Origin: Chloroflexota bacterium
Lineage (GTDB): Bacteria; Chloroflexota; Ktedonobacteria; Ktedonobacterales; Ktedonobacteraceae
Assembly (NCBI GenBank): GCA_005881295.1
Contig: VBHS01000256.1
Span: 1 to 7,128, forward strand
Direction of reading: 5' to 3'
DNA length: 7,128 bases
The number at the start of each line of letters is the position of its first letter. Positions within the stretch are counted from its first letter, which is position 1. Positions 1-4,870 of the stretch are shown piece after piece. Under the pieces are notes generated by a model that searched no databases, had not been told where the DNA came from, and saw nothing but the letters and a program-made list of their open reading frames with translations. Made by a program: the position numbers and the translations under genes.

Positions 1-29
1 ACATTTTGCGAGTTTTCAGCGAGCGACAT
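1..29 (-). CDS. 5' end of an unidentified gene (partial, runs off left edge)
   Basis: An ATG on the minus strand at 29-27 opens a frame reading MSLAENSQN up to the window edge. The start is supported by a strong ribosome binding site, AAAGGAG, seven bases upstream (complement of 37-43). Only nine residues are visible, so no product can be proposed. It follows the aminotransferase gene on the same strand, after a leader of about 248 bases that carries several inverted repeats. A second frame is also open to the edge across this region, starting from a GTG near base 152, but that start is about 15 bases from the nearest strong Shine-Dalgarno sequence, so the ATG at 29 is preferred. Confidence 0.6.
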
Positions 30-36
30 GGGTGTG

Positions 37-43
37 CTCCTTT
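37..43 (-). promoter_or_regulatory. Ribosome binding site of the left-edge gene
   Basis: On the minus strand this reads AAAGGAG and lies seven bases before the ATG at 29-27. It is close to consensus in both sequence and spacing. It is the main reason for calling a gene start from so few visible codons. Confidence 0.65.
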
Positions 44-112
44 CGATCTAGCCTGAGAAGGCATGAATGGCGTGTCGGGATTGACAAAAAGGCGACCGGA
101 AGTTTTCTTTTT

Positions 113-150
113 TGAGGCTATGTAGAAGCAAACAGAGTAGGTAAGCCTCA
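113..150 (-). repeat. 7-bp inverted repeat in the leader of the left-edge gene
   Basis: TGAGGCT at 113-119 is the exact reverse complement of AGCCTCA at 144-150, with 24 bases between them. In minus-strand RNA the 5' arm overlaps a competing short pairing, because CCTC just upstream (complement of about 154-157) can also pair with the GAGG of this arm. The stem is followed in the minus direction by an A-rich run rather than T, so it is not a minus-strand terminator. It may be part of a folded 5' leader. No known riboswitch class was recognised. Confidence 0.4.
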
Positions 151-162
151 CGCGAGGGTTAA

Positions 163-173
163 ATCACCTCCTT
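163..173 (-). promoter_or_regulatory. Extended Shine-Dalgarno-like sequence without a fitting start codon
   Basis: On the minus strand this reads AAGGAGGTGAT, an 11-base perfect complement of the usual 3' end of bacterial 16S rRNA. No ATG, GTG or TTG follows at the normal 5-10 base distance. The overlapping GTG is followed by ATT and a TAA stop, and the next GTG is about 15 bases past the GGAGG. It lies about 135 bases upstream of the left-edge gene. It could be the site of a very short leader peptide, a ribosome standby site, or chance. Confidence 0.35.
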
Positions 174-200
174 CCTCACCGGAAGAGATAGGTATATCCG

Positions 201-251
201 AAACATGACATATGAACATGTAACGAGTATACATGTTCATATGCCATGTTT
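201..251. repeat. 51-bp near-perfect palindrome between the aminotransferase gene and the left-edge gene
   Basis: The arms at 201-222 and 230-251 are reverse complements over 22 bases with one mismatch (A208 against C244), around a 7-base centre at 223-229. In minus-strand RNA the mismatch becomes a G-U wobble, so a minus-strand transcript could form an uninterrupted 22-bp stem. Each arm contains the smaller palindromes CATATG and ACATGT. It begins 27 bases past the aminotransferase stop codon. It could be a transcription end or 3' stabilising hairpin for that gene. The stem is AT-rich and only three T residues follow it in the minus direction, so it is not a classical intrinsic terminator. 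An operator or a mobile palindromic repeat are alternatives. Confidence 0.8.
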
Positions 252-277
252 TCAATGATTTGGATGTAATTTAAGAA

Positions 278-1465
278 TTATGTATTGCTACCTGACGAAT
301 ATTTCTTCAGGAAGCGTTCCATACGCACCAGCGCCTCTTCAAGTTGATCAAAAGCGGCGCAGTAAGCACAGCGCACATAACCAGCACCAGCTGATCCGAA
401 AGCGCTACCAGGCACAACGGCGACATGCTCTTCGAAGAGTAGCTTCTCAGCAAATTCTTCATCGGTCAGCCCCAAAACTCCGATGTAGGGGAAAGCATAG
501 AAGGCCCCGCGAGGTTCACAGCAGGGCAAACCGATACGATTAAGGCCATCGACAAACATGCGACGACGACGAGCATAGGCTTCATGCATCACCAGTATAT
601 CGTCCTCACCATGACGCAAAGCTTCTAATGCGGCTTCCTGCGGAGCCGTACCTGCACACATGATGGCATACTGGTGAATCTTGAGCATTGCTTCCAAGAT
701 AGGAGCCGGTGCAGCGACGTAGCCAATACGCCAACCTGTCATAGCGTATGCTTTTGAGAAACCATCCAGCAGGATAGTGCGTTCACGCATTCCAGGTAAG
801 GAAGCGATACTTCTATGTTCATGATCGTAGACAAGACGACTATACACCTCGTCAATAGCAACAATTAAGTCGTGTTCTATTGCGAGTTTAGCTATTCCTT
901 CAAGTTCAGCCTGAGGAATGACAGCGCCAGTGGGATTATTGGGATTACCAATCAAAATCATTTTTGTGCGTGGTGTTATGGCAGATGCAATTTCGGAGGC
1001 ACGCACAGCAAATTCGTATTTGGCATAGGTTGGGACGGTGACAGGAACTCCACCAGCAAAGATAACATCGGCTTCATAAGCAACGTAGCCAGGGTCAGGA
1101 GAGATCACTTCATCACCAGGGTCGATGATGGTTCGCATAGCCAGGTCTACGCCTTCGCTGACACCAACAGTTACTAGAAGCTCTGATTTTGGATCATAGG
1201 TCAAACCATAGCGGCGATGGAGCATGGCTGCCAATTCCTCACGCAATTCGAGCATGCCATAATTCGATGTATAGCGGGTATGACCAAGTTCGATTGAGCG
1301 GATACCAGCCTGACGTATATGCCCTGGTGTGACAAAATCAGGTTCGCCTACACCGAGCGAAATAACATCTGGCATGGTATTAATAATATCAAAGAATTTG
1401 CGTATTCCAGAGGGCTTTACCTGACGCACACGCTGTGACAACACTTCTCGTCTGAGTGTATCCAT
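278..1465 (-). CDS. Class I/II pyridoxal-phosphate aminotransferase
   Basis: This 395-residue protein is a fold-type I PLP aminotransferase, a family that moves an amino group between an amino acid and a 2-oxo acid in the cytoplasm. The length is typical. Visible landmarks are the GEPDF segment near residue 40, the NPNNPTG motif at 174-180, D205 and Y208 in the AIDEVYS segment (cofactor ring contacts), the Schiff-base lysine K238 in GFSKAY, R246 in the following GWRIGY, and the carboxylate-binding arginine R365 near the C-terminus. These place it with the aspartate/aromatic/PatA-like subgroup, but the substrate cannot be read from sequence. The ATG at 1465 is preceded by AAGGGGAA about ten bases upstream. 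It lies 121 bases downstream of the cysteine desulfurase gene on the same strand, with a possible promoter in the gap. The 3' end is followed by a large palindrome. Confidence 0.93.
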   Translation of the reverse strand: MDTLRREVLSQRVRQVKPSGIRKFFDIINTMPDVISLGVGEPDFVTPGHIRQAGIRSIELGHTRYTSNYGMLELREELAAMLHRRYGLTYDPKSELLVTVGVSEGVDLAMRTIIDPGDEVISPDPGYVAYEADVIFAGGVPVTVPTYAKYEFAVRASEIASAITPRTKMILIGNPNNPTGAVIPQAELEGIAKLAIEHDLIVAIDEVYSRLVYDHEHRSIASLPGMRERTILLDGFSKAYAMTGWRIGYVAAPAPILEAMLKIHQYAIMCAGTAPQEAALEALRHGEDDILVMHEAYARRRRMFVDGLNRIGLPCCEPRGAFYAFPYIGVLGLTDEEFAEKLLFEEHVAVVPGSAFGSAGAGYVRCAYCAAFDQLEEALVRMERFLKKYSSGSNT

Positions 1466-1488
1466 AGAAGCACGTTCCCCTTCTTTTC

Positions 1489-1518
1489 AGTATGGAGGCA
1501 GGAGATACCATATGGCAA
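1489..1518 (-). promoter_or_regulatory. Possible promoter for the aminotransferase gene
   Basis: On the minus strand TTGCCA (complement of 1513-1518) is followed after 18 bases by CATACT (complement of 1489-1494), a fair match to a sigma-70 type -35/-10 pair. The predicted start of transcription, near 1482, falls very close to the ribosome binding site. That weakens the call, because the leader would be unusually short. The -35 overlaps an inverted repeat at 1514-1532. Confidence 0.25.
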
Positions 1519-1532
1519 CATACGTTGTTGCC
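1514..1532. repeat. 6-bp inverted repeat in the desulfurase-aminotransferase gap
   Basis: GGCAAC at 1514-1519 and GTTGCC at 1527-1532 are perfect reverse complements separated by seven bases. The repeat overlaps the proposed -35 of the aminotransferase promoter, so it could be an operator. It could also be a small hairpin in a read-through transcript from the desulfurase gene. Confidence 0.4.
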
Positions 1533-1537
1533 TATTC

Positions 1538-1554
1538 CTACCTACTACGGTAGT
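1538..1554. repeat. Short overlapping dyads in the same gap
   Basis: CTACC at 1538-1542 pairs with GGTAG at 1549-1553. Within this, ACTAC at 1544-1548 and GTAGT at 1550-1554 form a second symmetric element around G1549. Neither is followed by a T-run in the minus direction, so I do not call a terminator for the desulfurase gene. Confidence 0.3.
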
Positions 1555-1586
1555 CTGTTGATAGAATGAGAAGATTAATAAACCCA

Positions 1587-2738
1587 TCATCCTCGCAAAC
1601 CTCGTAGCTTTTCGATGATTCCGGGCACTGCAGAGAGAATAACATCTACATCAGCATCGGTATTATTCTTACCAAGGGTCAGTCGTAGGCTACCGTGCGC
1701 TACTTCTACAGGTATACCCATTGCAACAAGAACATGCGATGGATCAACTGAACCAGAGGTGCAGGCAGAGCCGGTGGAGGCTGCTACACCAAGCAGATCG
1801 AGATTGAGCAGTATTGATTCCCCTTCAACGCCCTCAAAGCAGAAACTGGCATTATTCGCCAGGCGGTTCGTAGGATGGCCGGTAAGCTGGCTTCCAGAGA
1901 TAGCCAATAAACCATCTATGAGACGGTCTCTTAAGGCCATGATTCGAGGCTGTATCAGCGGTTGTTCTTCATAAGCCAGGCGCAACGCAGCAGCAGCACC
2001 AATAATCCCTGCAACATTTTCGGTACCAGCGCGACGTCCACGTTCCTGCGAACCACCCTGGAGTTGCGGTAAAAGGCGCATACCCTGGCGCGCATAGAGT
2101 ATCCCTACGCCTTTGGGGCCATAAAATTTATGAGCTGAAAGTGAGAGCAAGTCAGCATTGAGAGCTGCAACATCCAATGGTAAAGAGCCTCCTGCCTGTA
2201 CGGCGTCGATATGGAAAGGTATCTTTTTGGCCCGGCAGATACGGCCAATTTCCGCGACAGGTTCAATGGTACCGACTTCGTTGTTGGCATACATGACAGA
2301 GACAAGGATTGTCTGATCGGTGATTGCGCGACCTACATCATCCGGGTCTACCTGTGCATACGAGTCAACAGGTACGTAGGTGGTTTTGAAGCCAAAACGC
2401 TCCAGGTACTGACAGGTGTATAAAACTGCATGATGCTCTATAGGCGTAGTTATAATATGATTGCCCTTTTTCTGAGAGGCAAAGGCGATACCTTTGATAG
2501 CAAGGTTATCGCTCTCGGAGCCACACCCTGTAAAAGTAACTTCTGTTGGACGAGAATTCAGGATATCGGCTACCTGTTCACGAGCACTATCGATGGCCTG
2601 CATGGCATGGCGTCCAAGTGTGTAGATACTGCTGGCATTGCCATATTCCGTCGTGAGGTAAGGTATCATAGCATCCAGGACGCGCGTATCTAAAGCAGTG
2701 GTTGCAGCGTGATCAAGATATATGGTGCGATCTGACAT
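1587..2738 (-). CDS. Cysteine desulfurase, group I (NifS/IscS type)
   Basis: This 383-residue PLP enzyme removes sulfur from L-cysteine to give alanine and a protein-bound persulfide, which feeds iron-sulfur cluster assembly, tRNA thiolation or other sulfur carriers. Some family members also accept selenocysteine. Visible landmarks are YLDHAATT at residues 7-14, the EHHAV segment with H102 stacking on the cofactor, NNEVG at 152-156, D178 and Q181 in HIDAVQ, the Schiff-base lysine K204 in SAHKFYG, and the catalytic cysteine C326 in a GSACTSGS loop. The extra residues in that loop mark group I rather than the SufS group. R352 lies in the GSLRLTLG segment. The ATG at 2738 has TAAGGAA six bases upstream. 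No scaffold (IscU/NifU), IscR or mnmA gene is adjacent, so the partner pathway is not shown. iscS versus nifS cannot be decided. Confidence 0.95.
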   Translation of the reverse strand: MSDRTIYLDHAATTALDTRVLDAMIPYLTTEYGNASSIYTLGRHAMQAIDSAREQVADILNSRPTEVTFTGCGSESDNLAIKGIAFASQKKGNHIITTPIEHHAVLYTCQYLERFGFKTTYVPVDSYAQVDPDDVGRAITDQTILVSVMYANNEVGTIEPVAEIGRICRAKKIPFHIDAVQAGGSLPLDVAALNADLLSLSAHKFYGPKGVGILYARQGMRLLPQLQGGSQERGRRAGTENVAGIIGAAAALRLAYEEQPLIQPRIMALRDRLIDGLLAISGSQLTGHPTNRLANNASFCFEGVEGESILLNLDLLGVAASTGSACTSGSVDPSHVLVAMGIPVEVAHGSLRLTLGKNNTDADVDVILSAVPGIIEKLRGLRG

Positions 2739-2811
2739 TTGAGGTTCCTTAGGAAACGATGCATTGCGTTATGTTATGGATGTTGAAACGTATTTTTCTC
2801 TACCTAATTGT

Positions 2812-2840
2812 ATCATATATTCCTTCATCATTACCGGCAA
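2812..2840 (-). promoter_or_regulatory. Promoter of the cysteine desulfurase gene
   Basis: On the minus strand TTGCCG (complement of 2835-2840) is followed after exactly 17 bases by TATGAT (complement of 2812-2817). These are four and five matches to the -35 and -10 consensus. The implied start near 2805 gives a leader of about 65 bases before the ATG at 2738. It overlaps the candidate promoter for the divergent UroD-family gene. Confidence 0.5.
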
Positions 2841-2853
2841 AATACCGTATACT
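2824..2853 (+). promoter_or_regulatory. Possible promoter of the UroD-family gene
   Basis: TATACT at 2848-2853 is a good -10 element. The best upstream partner is the weak TTCATC at 2824-2829, 18 bases away. The predicted start near 2860 leaves a leader of about 33 bases with the ribosome binding site at 2879-2886. The site interleaves with the divergent desulfurase promoter. Confidence 0.35.
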
Positions 2854-2878
2854 GTGTGTATCGATCCTTATCAAGAAG

Positions 2879-2886
2879 AAAGAGGA
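2879..2886 (+). promoter_or_regulatory. Ribosome binding site that sets the UroD-family start
   Basis: AAAGAGGA ends six bases before the ATG at 2893. No comparable site precedes the in-frame ATG at 2764, so the shorter protein is preferred. Confidence 0.55.
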
Positions 2887-2892
2887 AAAAGA

Positions 2893-3858
2893 ATGACAAC
2901 ATCACCAAAACCGATGACTGCTAGCGAGCGTGTTCACGCGGCAATTGCGGGAGAACAAGTTGACCGCGTGCCCTTCTGTTTCTGGCACCACTTCAAACCT
3001 GAAGGCTCAGGAGAGCGAATGGCGAAACTGACAAAAGAATTCTTTATTGATAAGTTTAAGCTGGATATAGTTAAGATAATGCCAGATTTAGAATATCCCC
3101 CACCACAAGATCAGCTTACAGTGTCAGACCAGCTTCGCTTTCTTCCTCGTCTTGACCTGGACACTCCCATGTTTCAGGAGCAACTGACCTGTATTCGTGT
3201 ACTTCGTTCACAAATAGGGAATGACTATCCCCTTATTTTGACACTTTTTAGTCCACTTACATATGTAATCCGCTTCATGGGTAAACGAAAAGCTATTGAA
3301 GAGGCCAGAAAAAACCCTCAGCCTTTTGAAGAGGGGTTAGGAACAATTGCATCTAATCTCCGTCGCTTGATGGAAGCTGCTATCGAAGCAGGCGCAAGCG
3401 GTATATTCTTCTCCTGTATGGGTGCAACTAATACGGATTTTACACGAGAAGAATATCGCAATATCGGACGTCCCTATGACCTGGAAGCGTTAGAAGGTGC
3501 TAAAAACGGCTGGCTCAATATTGTCCATGTACACGCTGATCCAACCCAGGAAGGAGATCAAATCTACTTTGAGGACTTCACCGACTATCCAGTAGCTGTG
3601 ATGAGTTGGAGCGATCGGCTCACAGGCCCTACACTCAGTGAAGCATTAACTCTCACCGATAAGTGTCTCATGGGGGGATTATGGGAGCGAGGTCCACTTA
3701 CCCACGGCAGCCAGGCTGAGATTGATAATGAAATTATGTCTGCTATCAGCCAGACAAAAGGACGAAGACTTATCCTGGCAAATGGCTGTTCAGTTCCGGA
3801 TGATACGCCCGAAGAATGGCTCCAAATGGCTCGACATTTAGTCGATGAATTGCGATAA
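2893..3858 (+). CDS. Uroporphyrinogen decarboxylase-superfamily protein (methyltransferase-like)
   Basis: This 321-residue protein has the architecture of the UroD/MtaA/CmuA superfamily: an N-terminal SERVHAAIAG...DRVPF segment (residues 11-28), a central MEAAIEAGASGIFFS helix-strand (160-174) and a C-terminal ANGCSVPDDTPEEW segment (296-309). It lacks the RQAGRY-type arginine motif of true heme-pathway uroporphyrinogen decarboxylase, so it is unlikely to be HemE. Methyltransferase relatives hold zinc with H-x-C...C. Here the matching positions are H212-V-H214 and C299, so the first cysteine is replaced by histidine. The frame is open back to an ATG at 2764, but the start at 2893 is chosen for three reasons: AAAGAGGA lies six bases upstream, the promoter lies inside the longer frame, and the protein then begins where the family does. 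It is the only plus-strand gene and no corrinoid protein is adjacent. Substrate unknown. Confidence 0.85.
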   Translation: MTTSPKPMTASERVHAAIAGEQVDRVPFCFWHHFKPEGSGERMAKLTKEFFIDKFKLDIVKIMPDLEYPPPQDQLTVSDQLRFLPRLDLDTPMFQEQLTCIRVLRSQIGNDYPLILTLFSPLTYVIRFMGKRKAIEEARKNPQPFEEGLGTIASNLRRLMEAAIEAGASGIFFSCMGATNTDFTREEYRNIGRPYDLEALEGAKNGWLNIVHVHADPTQEGDQIYFEDFTDYPVAVMSWSDRLTGPTLSEALTLTDKCLMGGLWERGPLTHGSQAEIDNEIMSAISQTKGRRLILANGCSVPDDTPEEWLQMARHLVDELR

Positions 3859-3873
3859 GGCAGATTTATCTAG

Positions 3874-4617
3874 TTAGAGCAAGAACCAGTTTCCCGGTTC
3901 TGTCGAACAAACTACTCTTGCCAGTCGATGGGAATGATGCACCAAAGATATGAGCTCCTGTACGGCATCCTGCTTCATTATAGAAACGTGCGTGATGAGT
4001 AGATAGATTGTTGTTTGTTCAGGAATATTTTTCATCGCACCTTGCTCGCTCGTCATTAACCTGGCAACACGCTCAGGTGTTAGAATATCGCCTTGACCGA
4101 TCCCCAGTACGGAGGCAATACGCTCCGGGCGATGGGCAATCTCTGTACTCAATGGTTGGTTGATCGCCTCAGCGCTCATTAGTAGGAAAGCTAGATTAGT
4201 CCGAAAGGGTATAACAGGCTCGTGCTCAACAGGTGCTTTAATCATACGGTGACGAGCGCCATCTGCTTCGACGATGACGATATCTGCGCCACCTTTAGCG
4301 AGCAGTTCAAAGGGCTGATTTGCCTGGACGCCGCCTATTTTTCCCGCTCCGATAACTCTTCCCGCAACGGCCACGCGGTGATGCTGCTTCCAGGCTGAAT
4401 TTACCATTTTTAGGAGCGTAGGAGTCTCAGGTGAGACAATGAGGGTATCAGTTTCACCTTGTGCGGGGAAATATATGTTGGTAGTGGTGGTTGTAACAAC
4501 ACGCATGCCTTTCCCTGCCAACTCAGAAGCGAGTGTATACATTGTAGTTGTTTTCCCGCCGGCTCCAACAAGCGAAACGAGAGAACCAGGAGGAATATCG
4601 ATGATATCAGAAAGCAC
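3874..4617 (-). CDS. yqeC: YqeC-type P-loop protein (selenium cofactor biosynthesis, putative)
   Basis: This 247-residue protein begins with a Walker A loop, GAGGKTT at residues 18-24, followed by a threonine-rich strand (VVTTTTTN, 40-47). It also has the family hallmark VEADGARHRMIKAP (116-129) followed by EHEPVIP, and HRPERIASVLGI near 162-173. This pattern matches the YqeC family, which comparative genomics links to maturation of selenium-dependent molybdenum hydroxylases; the biochemical role is not settled. The start is GTG at 4617. A TGA lies five codons upstream in frame and no ATG intervenes, and GAGG sits nine bases before the GTG. At residues 206-212 the sequence reads LLITHVS where I would expect an NKxD-like nucleotide-base motif, so that motif appears degenerate. 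No other selenium gene (selD, mocA-like) is in view. The gene converges with the UroD-family gene, with 15 bases between the stops and no clear terminator. Confidence 0.85.
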   Translation of the reverse strand: MLSDIIDIPPGSLVSLVGAGGKTTTMYTLASELAGKGMRVVTTTTTNIYFPAQGETDTLIVSPETPTLLKMVNSAWKQHHRVAVAGRVIGAGKIGGVQANQPFELLAKGGADIVIVEADGARHRMIKAPVEHEPVIPFRTNLAFLLMSAEAINQPLSTEIAHRPERIASVLGIGQGDILTPERVARLMTSEQGAMKNIPEQTTIYLLITHVSIMKQDAVQELISLVHHSHRLARVVCSTEPGNWFLL

Positions 4618-4720
4618 TAGCCTCTGCCTCGTTCATCGAGCAATGTTGTATTACGCGCATGGTTATAATCCTCCTCGCTCTCTTGCTCAATATTTGATTA
4701 GTTTCGTCCATATGGAGCAT
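4607..4720 (-). other. Possible leader ORF overlapping the yqeC start
   Basis: A minus-strand frame with in-frame ATGs at 4720, 4711 and 4660 ends at a TGA at 4609-4607, inside codons 3-4 of yqeC. The products would be 37, 34 or 17 residues, the shortest being MRVIQHCSMNEAEASAF. The ATG at 4660 has a strong AGGAGG nine bases upstream. The overlapping stop/start arrangement would allow translational coupling. Against it, the same bases form a good promoter at 4662-4690, whose transcripts would begin downstream of this ATG. Confidence 0.2.
4662..4690 (-). promoter_or_regulatory. Promoter of yqeC (proximal)
   Basis: On the minus strand TTGAGC (complement of 4685-4690) is followed after 17 bases by TATAAC (complement of 4662-4667). 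Transcription would start near 4655, giving a leader of about 38 bases before the GTG at 4617. This is the better of two tandem candidates. Confidence 0.45.
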
Positions 4721-4748
4721 TTTATCCTAATTTCATTGTTTAACTCAA
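4719..4748 (-). promoter_or_regulatory. Second, distal promoter candidate for yqeC
   Basis: On the minus strand TTGAGT (complement of 4743-4748) is followed after 18 bases by TAAAAT (complement of 4719-4724). A perfect 10-bp palindrome, TCCATATGGA, lies just downstream of the -10 at 4707-4716 and could be a regulator site. Only a transcript from this promoter could carry the ATG at 4711 or 4660 of the possible leader ORF; the ATG at 4720 lies inside its -10. Confidence 0.25.
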
Positions 4749-4760
4749 TCTGAGATCGGT

Positions 4761-4786
4761 GTAACCTGTTACGTAATATATAACAG
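4761..4786. repeat. Overlapping palindromes GTAAC/GTTAC and CTGTTA/TAACAG
   Basis: GTAACCTGTTAC at 4761-4772 has 5-bp arms around CT. Its right half also takes part in a second dyad, CTGTTA at 4766-4771 with TAACAG at 4781-4786 across nine bases. The overlap means only one can form at a time. They could be a regulator binding site upstream of the yqeC promoters or part of a folded transcript. Confidence 0.4.
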
Positions 4787-4809
4787 AGGAAGGCGGTGGG
4801 TGCCTTTCT
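4787..4809 (+). repeat. 8-bp hairpin in the ALDH-yqeC gap
   Basis: AGGAAGGC at 4787-4794 pairs with GCCTTTCT at 4802-4809 around a 7-base loop, with one G-U pair if transcribed from the plus strand. The minus-strand RNA has an A-C mismatch at that position, so the plus-strand version is more stable. AAGGC of its 5' arm can alternatively pair with GCCTT at 4816-4820 in the next hairpin. Confidence 0.4.
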
Positions 4810-4811
4810 GG

Positions 4812-4854
4812 GTAAGCCTTCTCCTTTTTAAACCAGGTGGAGGCCTTACTTTTT
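4812..4854 (+). terminator. Plus-strand intrinsic terminator-like hairpin
   Basis: GTAAGCCTTC at 4812-4821 pairs with 4839-4849 over ten base pairs with one bulged C (4844) and one G-U, around a 17-base loop. The stem is followed directly by five T residues at 4850-4854. The polarity fits plus-strand transcription. However, both flanking genes are on the minus strand, and no plus-strand gene lies between the UroD-family stop at 3858 and here. In the minus direction there is no T-run, so it does not look like a terminator for the aldehyde dehydrogenase gene that ends at 4871. Confidence 0.4.
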
Positions 4855-4870
4855 ATTGTTGAAAAAGGGA

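Noticed and set aside
81..86. Perfect TTGACA on the plus strand as a promoter
   Set aside because: No -10-like hexamer occurs 15-19 bases downstream and no plus-strand gene follows.
163..175. ATCACCTCCTT on the plus strand as the 3' end of a 16S rRNA gene
   Set aside because: Only these 11 bases match. The sequence before it shows no 16S helix 45 pattern and the region is only a short gap, so it is read as a minus-strand Shine-Dalgarno-like sequence.
2764..2892. 43-residue N-terminal extension of the UroD-family protein
   Set aside because: No ribosome binding site precedes the ATG at 2764, the stretch contains both candidate promoters, and the family homology begins after the ATG at 2893.
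3882..3901. AGAACC/GGTTCT hairpin as a terminator between the converging UroD-family and yqeC genes
   Set aside because: It lies inside the yqeC coding end and has no T-run on either side.
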